64,000 nt of DNA from Lentisphaerota bacterium (lineage in GTDB: Bacteria > Verrucomicrobiota > Lentisphaeria > Victivallales > Victivallaceae), in the NCBI GenBank assembly GCA_015061625.1, contig SUWG01000003.1:1-64000 (forward strand), written 5' to 3'. Shown one piece after another: positions 52,974 through 60,509 of this stretch (within the stretch, counting starts at the first letter, position 1; each line of letters begins with the position of its first letter). The translations under genes were made by a program, and so were the position numbers. A model generated the notes under the pieces. That model did not search any database. It was not told the DNA's origin and saw only the letters and a program-made list of their open reading frames with translations.

Positions 52974-55131
52974 ATTGCAGCATCTGACTAAAACCCGGAT
53001 ATCCGGAGAAATTGTTTCCGTGCGGTTCGAGAATCCGGAAAACGGTTTTGCCGTGGTGAAGTTCCTTGCTGCAGACGGCACGAAATTTCCTGTGATCGGC
53101 CCGCTGGCGGGCATGACTGCCGGGCAATTCATTGAGGCGGATGGTTATTTTGAAGATCACCCGGAATTCGGCAAACAATTCCGGGTCGATTCATACCGCA
53201 TCGTGCCGCCGGTGACCGCCGAGGGTATCGCAAGGTTCCTGCGCCACTCCATACCGGGGATAGGGCCGAAAACGGCGGCGGCGATCGTGGAAAAATTCGG
53301 TAAAGAGACGGTGACGATCCTCGATCTATATCCCGGCAGATTGAAAGAGGTCAGCAAGATCGGCACCAAAACCGCGCAGAAGATCATTGCCGCATGGAAA
53401 AACTCCAAAGATAAGCGTGATGATCTGATCTATTTGCAGGGTTTGGGGATCACTCCGGCATATTGTGCCAGACTTTTCAAGCAGTACGGGCCGGAAACGG
53501 TCAAGATCGTAAGGGAAAATCCTTACCGGCTGGCGGAAGATGTTGACGGAATAGGCTTTCTCAAGGCAGATGCCATTGCCCGGTCGATCGGTTTTGCGGA
53601 AAATTCCAGCGAAAGAATGCAGGCCGCCGCCGTATTTGCACTCAATGAGATGATCGGTGAGGGGCACGTTTGCGCTCCGGCCGGGGAATTGGCCATGCGC
53701 AGTGCCAAACTTACCGGACAAACTTCTGATGTCGCCGGTAAAGGCATTGAAGATGCCCTGGAAAGACGTTTGTTGAGCAAACTGGATGATTGCATTTATA
53801 CGCCATCGACCGCCAGAGCGGAGTTGCTTTTGCCCCGGTTGCTGGCGGCAGTTGCCGCCGGTAACAATCATGCGGGCAAGGCGATGAGCAAGGTCGCCGC
53901 CCGGCAGGATCTGCAGTTGGATGAATTGCAGAAAAAGGCGGTGGAATCACTCTTTACCCGTCCGTTGAATATCATCACCGGCGGGCCGGGTGTCGGTAAA
54001 ACCACCGTGGTCGGAGAGATCGTCCGCCGGGCGAAAGCGGCGAAGTTGAAAATTTTGCTGGCCGCACCCACCGGCCGGGCGGCGAAAAGATTGAGTGAAA
54101 GTTGTTGCAGCGGAGCAAAAACGATCCACCGGCTGTTGATGTTTGATCCGGCCACGGCCAAATTCAAATATAACCGGGGCAATCCGCTGGAGTGTGATCT
54201 GCTGATCGTCGATGAAGTTTCGATGCTGGATATCATTCTGGCGACGTCGCTGTTTGCGGCGGTGCCGCCGGATTGTTCGGTAGTGCTGGTCGGTGATGCC
54301 GATCAGTTGCCCTCGGTCGGGCCGGGGAATGTGCTGGCGGATTTCATGGCGAGCGGATTTTTCGGGGTGACGAAACTGACCCGGATTTTCCGTCAGAGTG
54401 CCGGAAGTGCCATCATCACCAATGCCCACCGGGTGAATATGGGGGCATTTCCGGTCAATCCGCAGGTGAAAAACGGCGAATTGACAGATTTCTACTGGAT
54501 AGATCAGGATGATCCGGTCAAGGCGGCGGCGATGATCGAAACTCTGGTAAATGAAAGGATCCCCAAACGCTTCGGTTTTGATCCGATGAATGATATACAG
54601 ATACTTTCGCCGATGAACCGGGGAGAATGCGGCACTGCGGCACTCAATGAGAAACTTTCTTCACTGCTCCGGGGCAATGAGGGGCCGTCGTTTCAATTCG
54701 GCAATACGGTTTTCAAAGAGGGCGACCGGGTGATGCAGACGAGCAACAACTACGACAAGAATGTTTACAACGGCGATCTGGGGCAGATCGTGAAGTTGGA
54801 AACCAAAGCCAAAAAGTTTCATGTCTGCTTTGAGGATGAGCGTTTTGTGGAATATTCTTTTGATGAAGCCAATCAACTTTCGCTGGCGTATGCGATCACG
54901 ATCCACAAGTCGCAGGGCAGCGAATTCCCGGTGGTGATAATGCCGGTGCTGACCCAGCATTTTGTGATGCTTCAGCGCAATTTGATCTATACCGGCATGA
55001 CCCGTGCCAGAAAACTGCTGATTCTGATCGGTTCGCCCAAGGCGGTGGAGATCGCCGTAAAAAACACCCGCAAACGGCCGAGATTTTCCAATCTGGCGCA
55101 CCGTTTGCGGGAGGCATTCAACGGCAACTGA
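52966..55131 (+). CDS. recD2: RecD2-like SF1B DNA helicase
   Basis: 721 aa. N-terminal region with helix-hairpin-helix repeats (IPGIGPKTAAAIVEKFG, SKIGTKTAQKI), as in RecD2. The helicase core has Walker A GGPGVGKTTVVGE, DEAD-like IVDEVSMLD, GDADQLPSVGPG and IFRQSAGSAI, and the C-terminal IHKSQGSEFPVV and TGMTRARKLL. 5'-3' helicase involved in recombination and repair, separate from RecBCD. It is a housekeeping-type gene lodged at the end of a carbohydrate-related operon by an 8-base overlap. Confidence 0.93.
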   Translation: MPELQHLTKTRISGEIVSVRFENPENGFAVVKFLAADGTKFPVIGPLAGMTAGQFIEADGYFEDHPEFGKQFRVDSYRIVPPVTAEGIARFLRHSIPGIGPKTAAAIVEKFGKETVTILDLYPGRLKEVSKIGTKTAQKIIAAWKNSKDKRDDLIYLQGLGITPAYCARLFKQYGPETVKIVRENPYRLAEDVDGIGFLKADAIARSIGFAENSSERMQAAAVFALNEMIGEGHVCAPAGELAMRSAKLTGQTSDVAGKGIEDALERRLLSKLDDCIYTPSTARAELLLPRLLAAVAAGNNHAGKAMSKVAARQDLQLDELQKKAVESLFTRPLNIITGGPGVGKTTVVGEIVRRAKAAKLKILLAAPTGRAAKRLSESCCSGAKTIHRLLMFDPATAKFKYNRGNPLECDLLIVDEVSMLDIILATSLFAAVPPDCSVVLVGDADQLPSVGPGNVLADFMASGFFGVTKLTRIFRQSAGSAIITNAHRVNMGAFPVNPQVKNGELTDFYWIDQDDPVKAAAMIETLVNERIPKRFGFDPMNDIQILSPMNRGECGTAALNEKLSSLLRGNEGPSFQFGNTVFKEGDRVMQTSNNYDKNVYNGDLGQIVKLETKAKKFHVCFEDERFVEYSFDEANQLSLAYAITIHKSQGSEFPVVIMPVLTQHFVMLQRNLIYTGMTRARKLLILIGSPKAVEIAVKNTRKRPRFSNLAHRLREAFNGN

Positions 55132-55138
55132 AAAAAGA

Positions 55139-55996
55139 TCAATCCAGTTTTGCCGCCATATATCTGCCGGTTTCGGCGGCAAGACGGAGAGCTGCCGGAT
55201 AGAGTTCTTTGGGCATATGGCCGAAAAAGTGGATGATTTCCATATTGAAAACGCCTTTGAATCCATGCCGTTTCAATGCCGCCAGAAATTTATCCCAATC
55301 CAGATTGCAGGTGTAGGGCAGCAGATGCATATCTTTCAGCCGGTTGTTGTCGTGGATATGCACCGCCCCGACGGAACCGGCGGGCATGAGATCGAGGAAC
55401 TCATCCGGTTCAATGCCGCAGATCGCCGTGTGACCGGTATCCAGACAGATGGTGAAACACTCCGGATCGAGGCGGTCGAGCAGGGCGAGCAGTTGTTTGG
55501 GCTGATAGATATGCGGCATCAACTGCGGCAGATACTGATGATGTTTGAAAAGGTTTTCAATGGCGATCTTTATTCCGGCACGTCTGGCGACCGGCGCGAG
55601 TTGTTCATAGAATGGCACATTGAATTCCACAACATCCACCCCGTCAGGGGGGATCGGCGCATGGACTACCGCACATGAAGATCCGATGATCCCGGAATAT
55701 TCCAAGCCCCGGATGATCCCCAGATAATCCGGATTGCTCTCATCCCGCGGCGCATCCCATGTTAGGCGGAATGGCACATGGGTCTGGTAACACTCCAAAC
55801 CGTATTTATCCAGCAGTTTTTTGGTGTTGGCGGCTTGAGTCAGATAATCATCTGCCAACAGCCATTGGGGCGATTTGCCTTTAGCATTGAATAAAGAATA
55901 ATCCACGGCATCAAATCCGGCATCGGCCAGCAGTTTGAAACTGATTTCCTCGTCGAAAGTTTCCCGGAAAATAAAATTTTCAATACTGATCTTCAT
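55139..55996 (-). CDS. Sugar phosphate isomerase/epimerase family protein
   Basis: 285 aa xylose-isomerase-like TIM barrel. Metal and substrate motifs: IENLFKHHQYLPQ (Glu), CLDTGHTAICG (Asp/His), GAVHIHDNN (His) and GVFNMEIIHF (Glu). THVPFRLTWD near 75 is typical of the family's substrate loop. Ends 7 bases from the convergent RecD2 stop and starts 4 bases after the LpoB-like gene's stop, so it is likely the last gene of that minus-strand unit. Substrate unknown. Confidence 0.85.
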   Translation of the reverse strand: MKISIENFIFRETFDEEISFKLLADAGFDAVDYSLFNAKGKSPQWLLADDYLTQAANTKKLLDKYGLECYQTHVPFRLTWDAPRDESNPDYLGIIRGLEYSGIIGSSCAVVHAPIPPDGVDVVEFNVPFYEQLAPVARRAGIKIAIENLFKHHQYLPQLMPHIYQPKQLLALLDRLDPECFTICLDTGHTAICGIEPDEFLDLMPAGSVGAVHIHDNNRLKDMHLLPYTCNLDWDKFLAALKRHGFKGVFNMEIIHFFGHMPKELYPAALRLAAETGRYMAAKLD

Positions 55997-56000
55997 TTTT

Positions 56001-56642
56001 TTACCAGCCGAAAGTGCCTTTTTCCTTGATGAATCCGAGTTGTTTGGTAAATCTCCACATCACCAGACCGGTACGGATATCGGCCATTTCCAGAACGAAT
56101 GTACGCACCACCACCCGGCGGTCGCCGTCAGAGATCGTGCTGCTGGTGATTTTTGGGCGCATGACCAGTCTGGCGGCCTGCAAAGTGCCGCGTTGGGCAA
56201 CGGTGCTTTGATCGAAGTTGTCATCGTATTCCAGATCGCGGGAAGCGGCGATCGCTCCGGTGCGGTCGGCTCCTTCGGCCAGAGTGACATCGACTTTACC
56301 GGCATTGAGCAATGCTTCATTGAGCATATCGGTAATTTCTCCGACATTGAGATCGGGGTCATCGGTATCGTTGATCGTGAGATCGAGTTTGACTACCGGA
56401 CGGGCGTTGGGGTCATTTTTTTCCCTTTGATACTGCTGGAGAAACTGGGTGAATCTGGGGTTGCTCATGGCGGATTCCACGGCGGCGAGGGTGACTTCCC
56501 GCATTTCTTCACTGGAAATGGTTCCTTCCTGCCGGATACCGGTGCGGGTGGTCGCCGGGTCAAAGATGGTGGTGGTTGTTTCGCAACCGGCAAAGAAGAT
56601 CGCCGAGGCGGAAACTGCGAGAGTGAGGATGTTTTTTTTCAT
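56001..56642 (-). CDS. LpoB-like penicillin-binding-protein activator lipoprotein
   Basis: 213 aa from the ATG at 56642 (AAGGAGC upstream). Lipobox FAGC at about residues 16-19. The body (SSEEMREVTLAAVESAMSNP, TDMLNEALLNAGKVDV, LEMADIRTGLVMWRF) matches LpoB/YcfM, an outer-membrane lipoprotein that reaches through the peptidoglycan to stimulate PBP1b in enterics. Here next to YcfL- and COG3014-like genes, as in Proteobacteria. The role in envelope assembly is inferred from this conserved neighbourhood. Confidence 0.82.
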   Translation of the reverse strand: MKKNILTLAVSASAIFFAGCETTTTIFDPATTRTGIRQEGTISSEEMREVTLAAVESAMSNPRFTQFLQQYQREKNDPNARPVVKLDLTINDTDDPDLNVGEITDMLNEALLNAGKVDVTLAEGADRTGAIAASRDLEYDDNFDQSTVAQRGTLQAARLVMRPKITSSTISDGDRRVVVRTFVLEMADIRTGLVMWRFTKQLGFIKEKGTFGW

Positions 56643-56661
56643 GATCTTGCTCCTTGATATT

Positions 56662-57099
56662 TTACTGGTCTGCTTCATGGATACTTACCTGGAAATTTGC
56701 ACACTCTTTGCTCGGTGCCACCGAGGTCAGATAGAGTATTTCACCGGGAATGATCGTGGCATCCTGCCAATCGGAAAGTACCGTATCGATCACGATGCCG
56801 TTGGCATCGAACCAGGTGAATTTGTAACGCACCTTGTAGGGATTTTCCCCGGTGATGCCGCTCCACAACTGGGAGAACCATCCGGTGCGGGTGTTGGCGA
56901 CTTCCAGTTGCGCCTGCAGGAAACCTTCCGGAGTGCGGGCGGTGCGGATGTTGCGCAACTCCAGACGGTCGCGCAAAAAGCCGTCGGTGATGAATCGTGA
57001 ATCTTCACCGCCGTTGCGTTTGACGGTGTTGACCGTGTTCTGGCAGCCGCAGAAAAGTATTGCGGCGGCGACAACAGTTAAAAGCCGGATTTTTTTCAT
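56662..57099 (-). CDS. YcfL-like (DUF1425) lipoprotein
   Basis: 145 aa. Lipoprotein-type signal ending FCGC (about 16-19). The domain with LEVANTRTGWFSQL, VRYKFTWFDANGI and GEILYLTSVAPS matches YcfL/DUF1425, whose gene is paired with lpoB (ycfM) in enterics. Function not established; probably works with the LpoB-like protein. 10 bases after the COG3014-like gene. Confidence 0.78.
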   Translation of the reverse strand: MKKIRLLTVVAAAILFCGCQNTVNTVKRNGGEDSRFITDGFLRDRLELRNIRTARTPEGFLQAQLEVANTRTGWFSQLWSGITGENPYKVRYKFTWFDANGIVIDTVLSDWQDATIIPGEILYLTSVAPSKECANFQVSIHEADQ

Positions 57100-57109
57100 T
57101 TTTTCCTCC

Positions 57110-58591
57110 TTATCTGGTGGTTAAAGGCAATATATGTATCGCCACATTTTGCGGACTCGGTGCGCTGACATAGATGATCGCCGACCGGCAATTTTCCGGC
57201 AATTCCAGCGGGAATGAAGTGCCGGGATCAAAGGTGAGGGAAATTTTACGGTCATCCGGCATGGGCAGTTGGGCCAGCTGGATCTCTTTGGGCAGAATTT
57301 CCCATGACCGGGTGTCGGCGGTATTGACTGCCGCCGTATACAGAGCCACTCCGGCGTAAACGAATGCCCCTGCGAGCTCATTTTCCCGGTAAACGGCGTA
57401 GGCGGCGGCATATTTGCCCGCTTCTTTGATGGCGGTACTTAAAATTATCCGGGTGATCATCAGCGGCAGGCGTTCTTCAAATTCCTGTGCGATAATGGCA
57501 TCCATATCAGCGAGCAGATGGGTCCGGGTGCGGAAATTCTGACTTTCCACGGTGAGCGATCGGAATGGTGCCGGATAGAATTCACATACCGGCCAGGCGA
57601 TCATGACCGGGAAATATGCGGAAATCTGCCGGAATGCCCCACTGCGGCCGTTGGCAAACAGAATATATACACAATCCCGGTCAAGGGGAAATTTGAATGA
57701 TTCGACATTCTGCAACTCCGCCGGACGGGGGCGGCCGGTCAGGTCGAGGATGGTGGCAAAATAGGCTTGCGCCAGCGGATTATCCGGCATGGCTTCGTAA
57801 AGACGCTGAAGATCGATCCGGGCATTTTCCGGATTGCCGTCACGCAGGGAACCCAGAGCTGAAAGAAAGAGGGCCGCGGGATTGAGAAAGTTGCCGTATC
57901 CCCGGTGGGCGACTTGATGCAGATCGCTCAATCCGGCGGCAAATTCCGCATTGTCGCTGTCGGCGGTCAACTTTTCTGCTGAATCGCTCTCTGCGGCCCG
58001 TGATGCCGCTTGCGGGTGTTCCCGTTTGGCCGCTTCGATGGCGGCAGATTCACTTTCAAAGAATTCCCGGAAGTCATCCTGTATCTGTTTTTGGGCCATC
58101 CGCAACCGGCGCAGTTGCGCCCGGAAGGCATCTTCCCGCCCCAGTGAGAGATAGACAAGAGATTTGTAGATCTGCAGCATCATCCGGTCACGGCAGAATC
58201 CCCGGTAGGGCAGAGTATTGAGATTGGTCAGGAGCATTCCGGCATTGGCTCCGATATCCCGCAGGCTGATCCTTGCTCTTTCATCGTAATCGGCGATGAG
58301 AGTTTCGGCTCTGGTCAAATGCATGAGAGCCGCTTCAAAATTGCCGGTATGAAAGGCGAAACTGCCGGCTTCCAGCTGCCAGTGCAGTTCATCGCCGGTA
58401 TTGATGACCGAGGCGGTGAATATCCCCGGAGCTTCCAGCTGATCGGCCAATTCTGCGCTGACTGCCTCATTATCTCCGGCGGCAAAGGCGGCCATCATCG
58501 GTTCTTTCTGCCGATGGGAATTTTCTATTACCGAGCATCCGCAGCCGAGGATGAAACAGATGGTGAAGACCGCCGGGGAGAATTTACTCAT
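57110..58591 (-). CDS. COG3014-like lipoprotein with helical repeats
   Basis: 493 aa. Signal with LGC lipoprotein-type site (about 15-18). N-terminal TPR-like helices (HWQLEAGSFAFHTGNFEAALMHL), a charged helical stretch (RAQLRRLRMAQKQIQDDF), then TPR-like RIDLQRLYEAMPDNPLAQAYFA, and a beta-rich C-terminus. This matches the large conserved partner found beside LpoB in many genomes. Part of an envelope cassette; the exact role is unknown. Confidence 0.75.
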   Translation of the reverse strand: MSKFSPAVFTICFILGCGCSVIENSHRQKEPMMAAFAAGDNEAVSAELADQLEAPGIFTASVINTGDELHWQLEAGSFAFHTGNFEAALMHLTRAETLIADYDERARISLRDIGANAGMLLTNLNTLPYRGFCRDRMMLQIYKSLVYLSLGREDAFRAQLRRLRMAQKQIQDDFREFFESESAAIEAAKREHPQAASRAAESDSAEKLTADSDNAEFAAGLSDLHQVAHRGYGNFLNPAALFLSALGSLRDGNPENARIDLQRLYEAMPDNPLAQAYFATILDLTGRPRPAELQNVESFKFPLDRDCVYILFANGRSGAFRQISAYFPVMIAWPVCEFYPAPFRSLTVESQNFRTRTHLLADMDAIIAQEFEERLPLMITRIILSTAIKEAGKYAAAYAVYRENELAGAFVYAGVALYTAAVNTADTRSWEILPKEIQLAQLPMPDDRKISLTFDPGTSFPLELPENCRSAIIYVSAPSPQNVAIHILPLTTR

Positions 58592-58609
58592 TTCAACGAT
58601 ATCAGTTGG

Positions 58610-59236
58610 TTATTTTCCGGTCAATTCCGGGACTTTGAGCAACTCCGGCACGATGGCCGCGACAGTGGCTTCATTCATATAACGGTAATAATCATCGATC
58701 TGCCAGTTGCGGGTGACTTGCCGGTCAAGTTGACGGAAATCAAATTCGTGACGGAAAGGTATGGAGCAAAGCACTTCGCCGGTATGAGTGGCGATCACCC
58801 GGATCGCTCCTTCGGCGAAACCGGTGCGGTGGATGCCCCGGTAACCGGTTTCGGAGACGGTAAACGGCGTTTCGATAACTTCAAAACGGGTGACGGTGCT
58901 TTGGATGAGGGCTTTTACCTGCAGGAGTTGCCCGATGGCGGAATACCATGCGGGGGTCGCCCGTCGCAATCCCGGCATCCGGTTGCGGCGCATGATCTCC
59001 TGCACCGACTGCATATTGTGTACCCGCACTTTGTTGCGGATAAGGGAACTTTCCAGAATGGCGTGGAAGTCGCCGGCCAGATATTCCGGCGGATCGGTTA
59101 TGCGGAATTCGGGAGTGAGGATCGCGCACATCGGCACTTCGGAAGAAGCGGATGCTCCGGAAGTCTGTTCCCCGCCGGAAAGGGTGAAAAAACATCCGGT
59201 CAGAAGTAAAACGGATAAAAGTTTGATCGCTTTCAT
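58610..59236 (-). CDS. CsgG/LpoB-like lipoprotein
   Basis: 208 aa from the ATG at 59236 (AAAGGAG upstream); the track's longer start is discarded. Lipobox LTGC at about 12-15. The body (CAILTPEFRITDPPEYL, AILESSLIRNKVRVHNMQSVQEIM, GEVLCSIPFRHEFDF) has the strand-helix pattern of CsgG-type periplasmic domains, where a conserved Arg-rich helix follows a short binding strand. First gene of the LpoB cassette. Likely an envelope accessory protein; less certain than its neighbours. Confidence 0.65.
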   Translation of the reverse strand: MKAIKLLSVLLLTGCFFTLSGGEQTSGASASSEVPMCAILTPEFRITDPPEYLAGDFHAILESSLIRNKVRVHNMQSVQEIMRRNRMPGLRRATPAWYSAIGQLLQVKALIQSTVTRFEVIETPFTVSETGYRGIHRTGFAEGAIRVIATHTGEVLCSIPFRHEFDFRQLDRQVTRNWQIDDYYRYMNEATVAAIVPELLKVPELTGK

Positions 59237-59411
59237 GAAATGCTCCTTTCTGCCGGATTTTTCCGGTCTGTTATAAAATAACAGCAACCATCTGCTTTGT
59301 CAACTGCAGCACAGACAAATTTTTCTGATTTCAGGAATTGATCAGGCTCATGAAGTTTTTTACCACAGGCGAAGTGTTGTTTTCGTCACCGGCGGCGATC
59401 AGCATCCGCTT

Positions 59412-60314
59412 TCACTCTGCGCAACTCCCGCTGGCTGACCCGGAAACTGCCTTGAATTTACGGTAAAATTCAGCAACTTTGGCACATTTTTCACGGGCAT
59501 CGGTCAGAAATTCCCGGATTTTTTCTTCCGGTTGTTCTTTGATGCCGAAATTGAAGTGGGGCATATAACGCATGGAGAGTTCAAAACTCAACGGGCCGGA
59601 ATAAGCTGATCCGGCGATTATGGCGGCAAGTTTTTCCCAATCAACCGTGCCGTAAAATGGGGTTTGGTGACGGTCGAGCGTACCGTCGTTATCGTTGAGG
59701 TGCAGGGCTTTCAGCCGGGATTTGTTTCTTTCAAGGCATGACGTTCCCCGGCCGTAACCATAGTTCCCGTGACCGGAATCGTAGGTGATGCCCAGATATT
59801 TTTCCGGATAGGCGGCGGTGAATTCTTCGATGCATTCAAAGAAGTCGTTGCGCATATTTTCAATGGCGATCGCCGCCTGGTATTTTTCCAGAACCGGCAT
59901 AAGCTCGTCCATGGAACGTCTGGCCATGAGCATTTCCTGCGGCACATTGGAATTATCCCACTTAAAAAGCCGCATACGGCTCGGTCCGTGCAAGGTCAGT
60001 GCTCCGGTGCCGCCCAATTGTGCGAACATTCTGATCCGGTTGGTGATCAGTTCCACCCCGGCCTGACGGGCATATTCATCGCCGGAAAACCAGAGTTTTT
60101 CCACGCCTGCTGAAGCGTGGATATCCTGAAGCTGCAAGCCGTACTCTTTCAACCATCTGCCGATCCGGGTGATTTCGGAGCGGCTGTAAATGAAGTCGGT
60201 ATTCCATTGATGGCACCAGTTGATATGGGTGAAGCCGGCATCGGCGATGAGACGTAAATATTTTTCCGGCTTTCCGGTTCCCTGTAAAAAATCGGTATTG
60301 ATTCCGAGCTGCAT
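59412..60314 (-). CDS. Sugar phosphate isomerase/epimerase family protein
   Basis: 300 aa from the ATG at 60314 (GGAG 8 bases upstream); the track adds 31 non-conserved residues. TIM-barrel isomerase/epimerase with INWCHQWNTDF, IENMRNDFFE (Glu), GITYDSGHGNYG (Asp/His), LKALHLNDNDG (His), and LSFELSMRY (Glu). Distinct from the family member at 55139 in sequence. Ends 175 bases from the next gene. Substrate unknown. Confidence 0.83.
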   Translation of the reverse strand: MQLGINTDFLQGTGKPEKYLRLIADAGFTHINWCHQWNTDFIYSRSEITRIGRWLKEYGLQLQDIHASAGVEKLWFSGDEYARQAGVELITNRIRMFAQLGGTGALTLHGPSRMRLFKWDNSNVPQEMLMARRSMDELMPVLEKYQAAIAIENMRNDFFECIEEFTAAYPEKYLGITYDSGHGNYGYGRGTSCLERNKSRLKALHLNDNDGTLDRHQTPFYGTVDWEKLAAIIAGSAYSGPLSFELSMRYMPHFNFGIKEQPEEKIREFLTDAREKCAKVAEFYRKFKAVSGSASGSCAE

Positions 60315-60445
60315 ATCAATAACTCCCGGTGGTGGTAAATCTGCTCCTGATAAATATAGCATCGTATTGCGGTGAATGCAAACCGGCAAGCCTTGCCGAA
60401 CCGGCACTTTTCCCGGTAAAAAAACGATATTTGTTGAAAAAGTAT

Positions 60446-60474
60446 TTGAAATAAGTTTTGTTTGGTGATATTTT
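60446..60474 (+). promoter_or_regulatory. Candidate promoter for the TIR gene
   Basis: TTGAAA (60446-60451), 17 bases, TATTTT (60469-60474), 36 bases before the ATG at 60510. It overlaps the track's extra codons, supporting the shorter start. Confidence 0.45.
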
Positions 60475-60509
60475 ATCGTTGTGGTTGTCCGGGTATGGGG
60501 GAATTTTGT

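Noticed and set aside
52966-55131. Mobile element marker
   Set aside because: The RecD2-like helicase is a common chromosomal gene; no integrase, transposase or flanking repeats accompany it.
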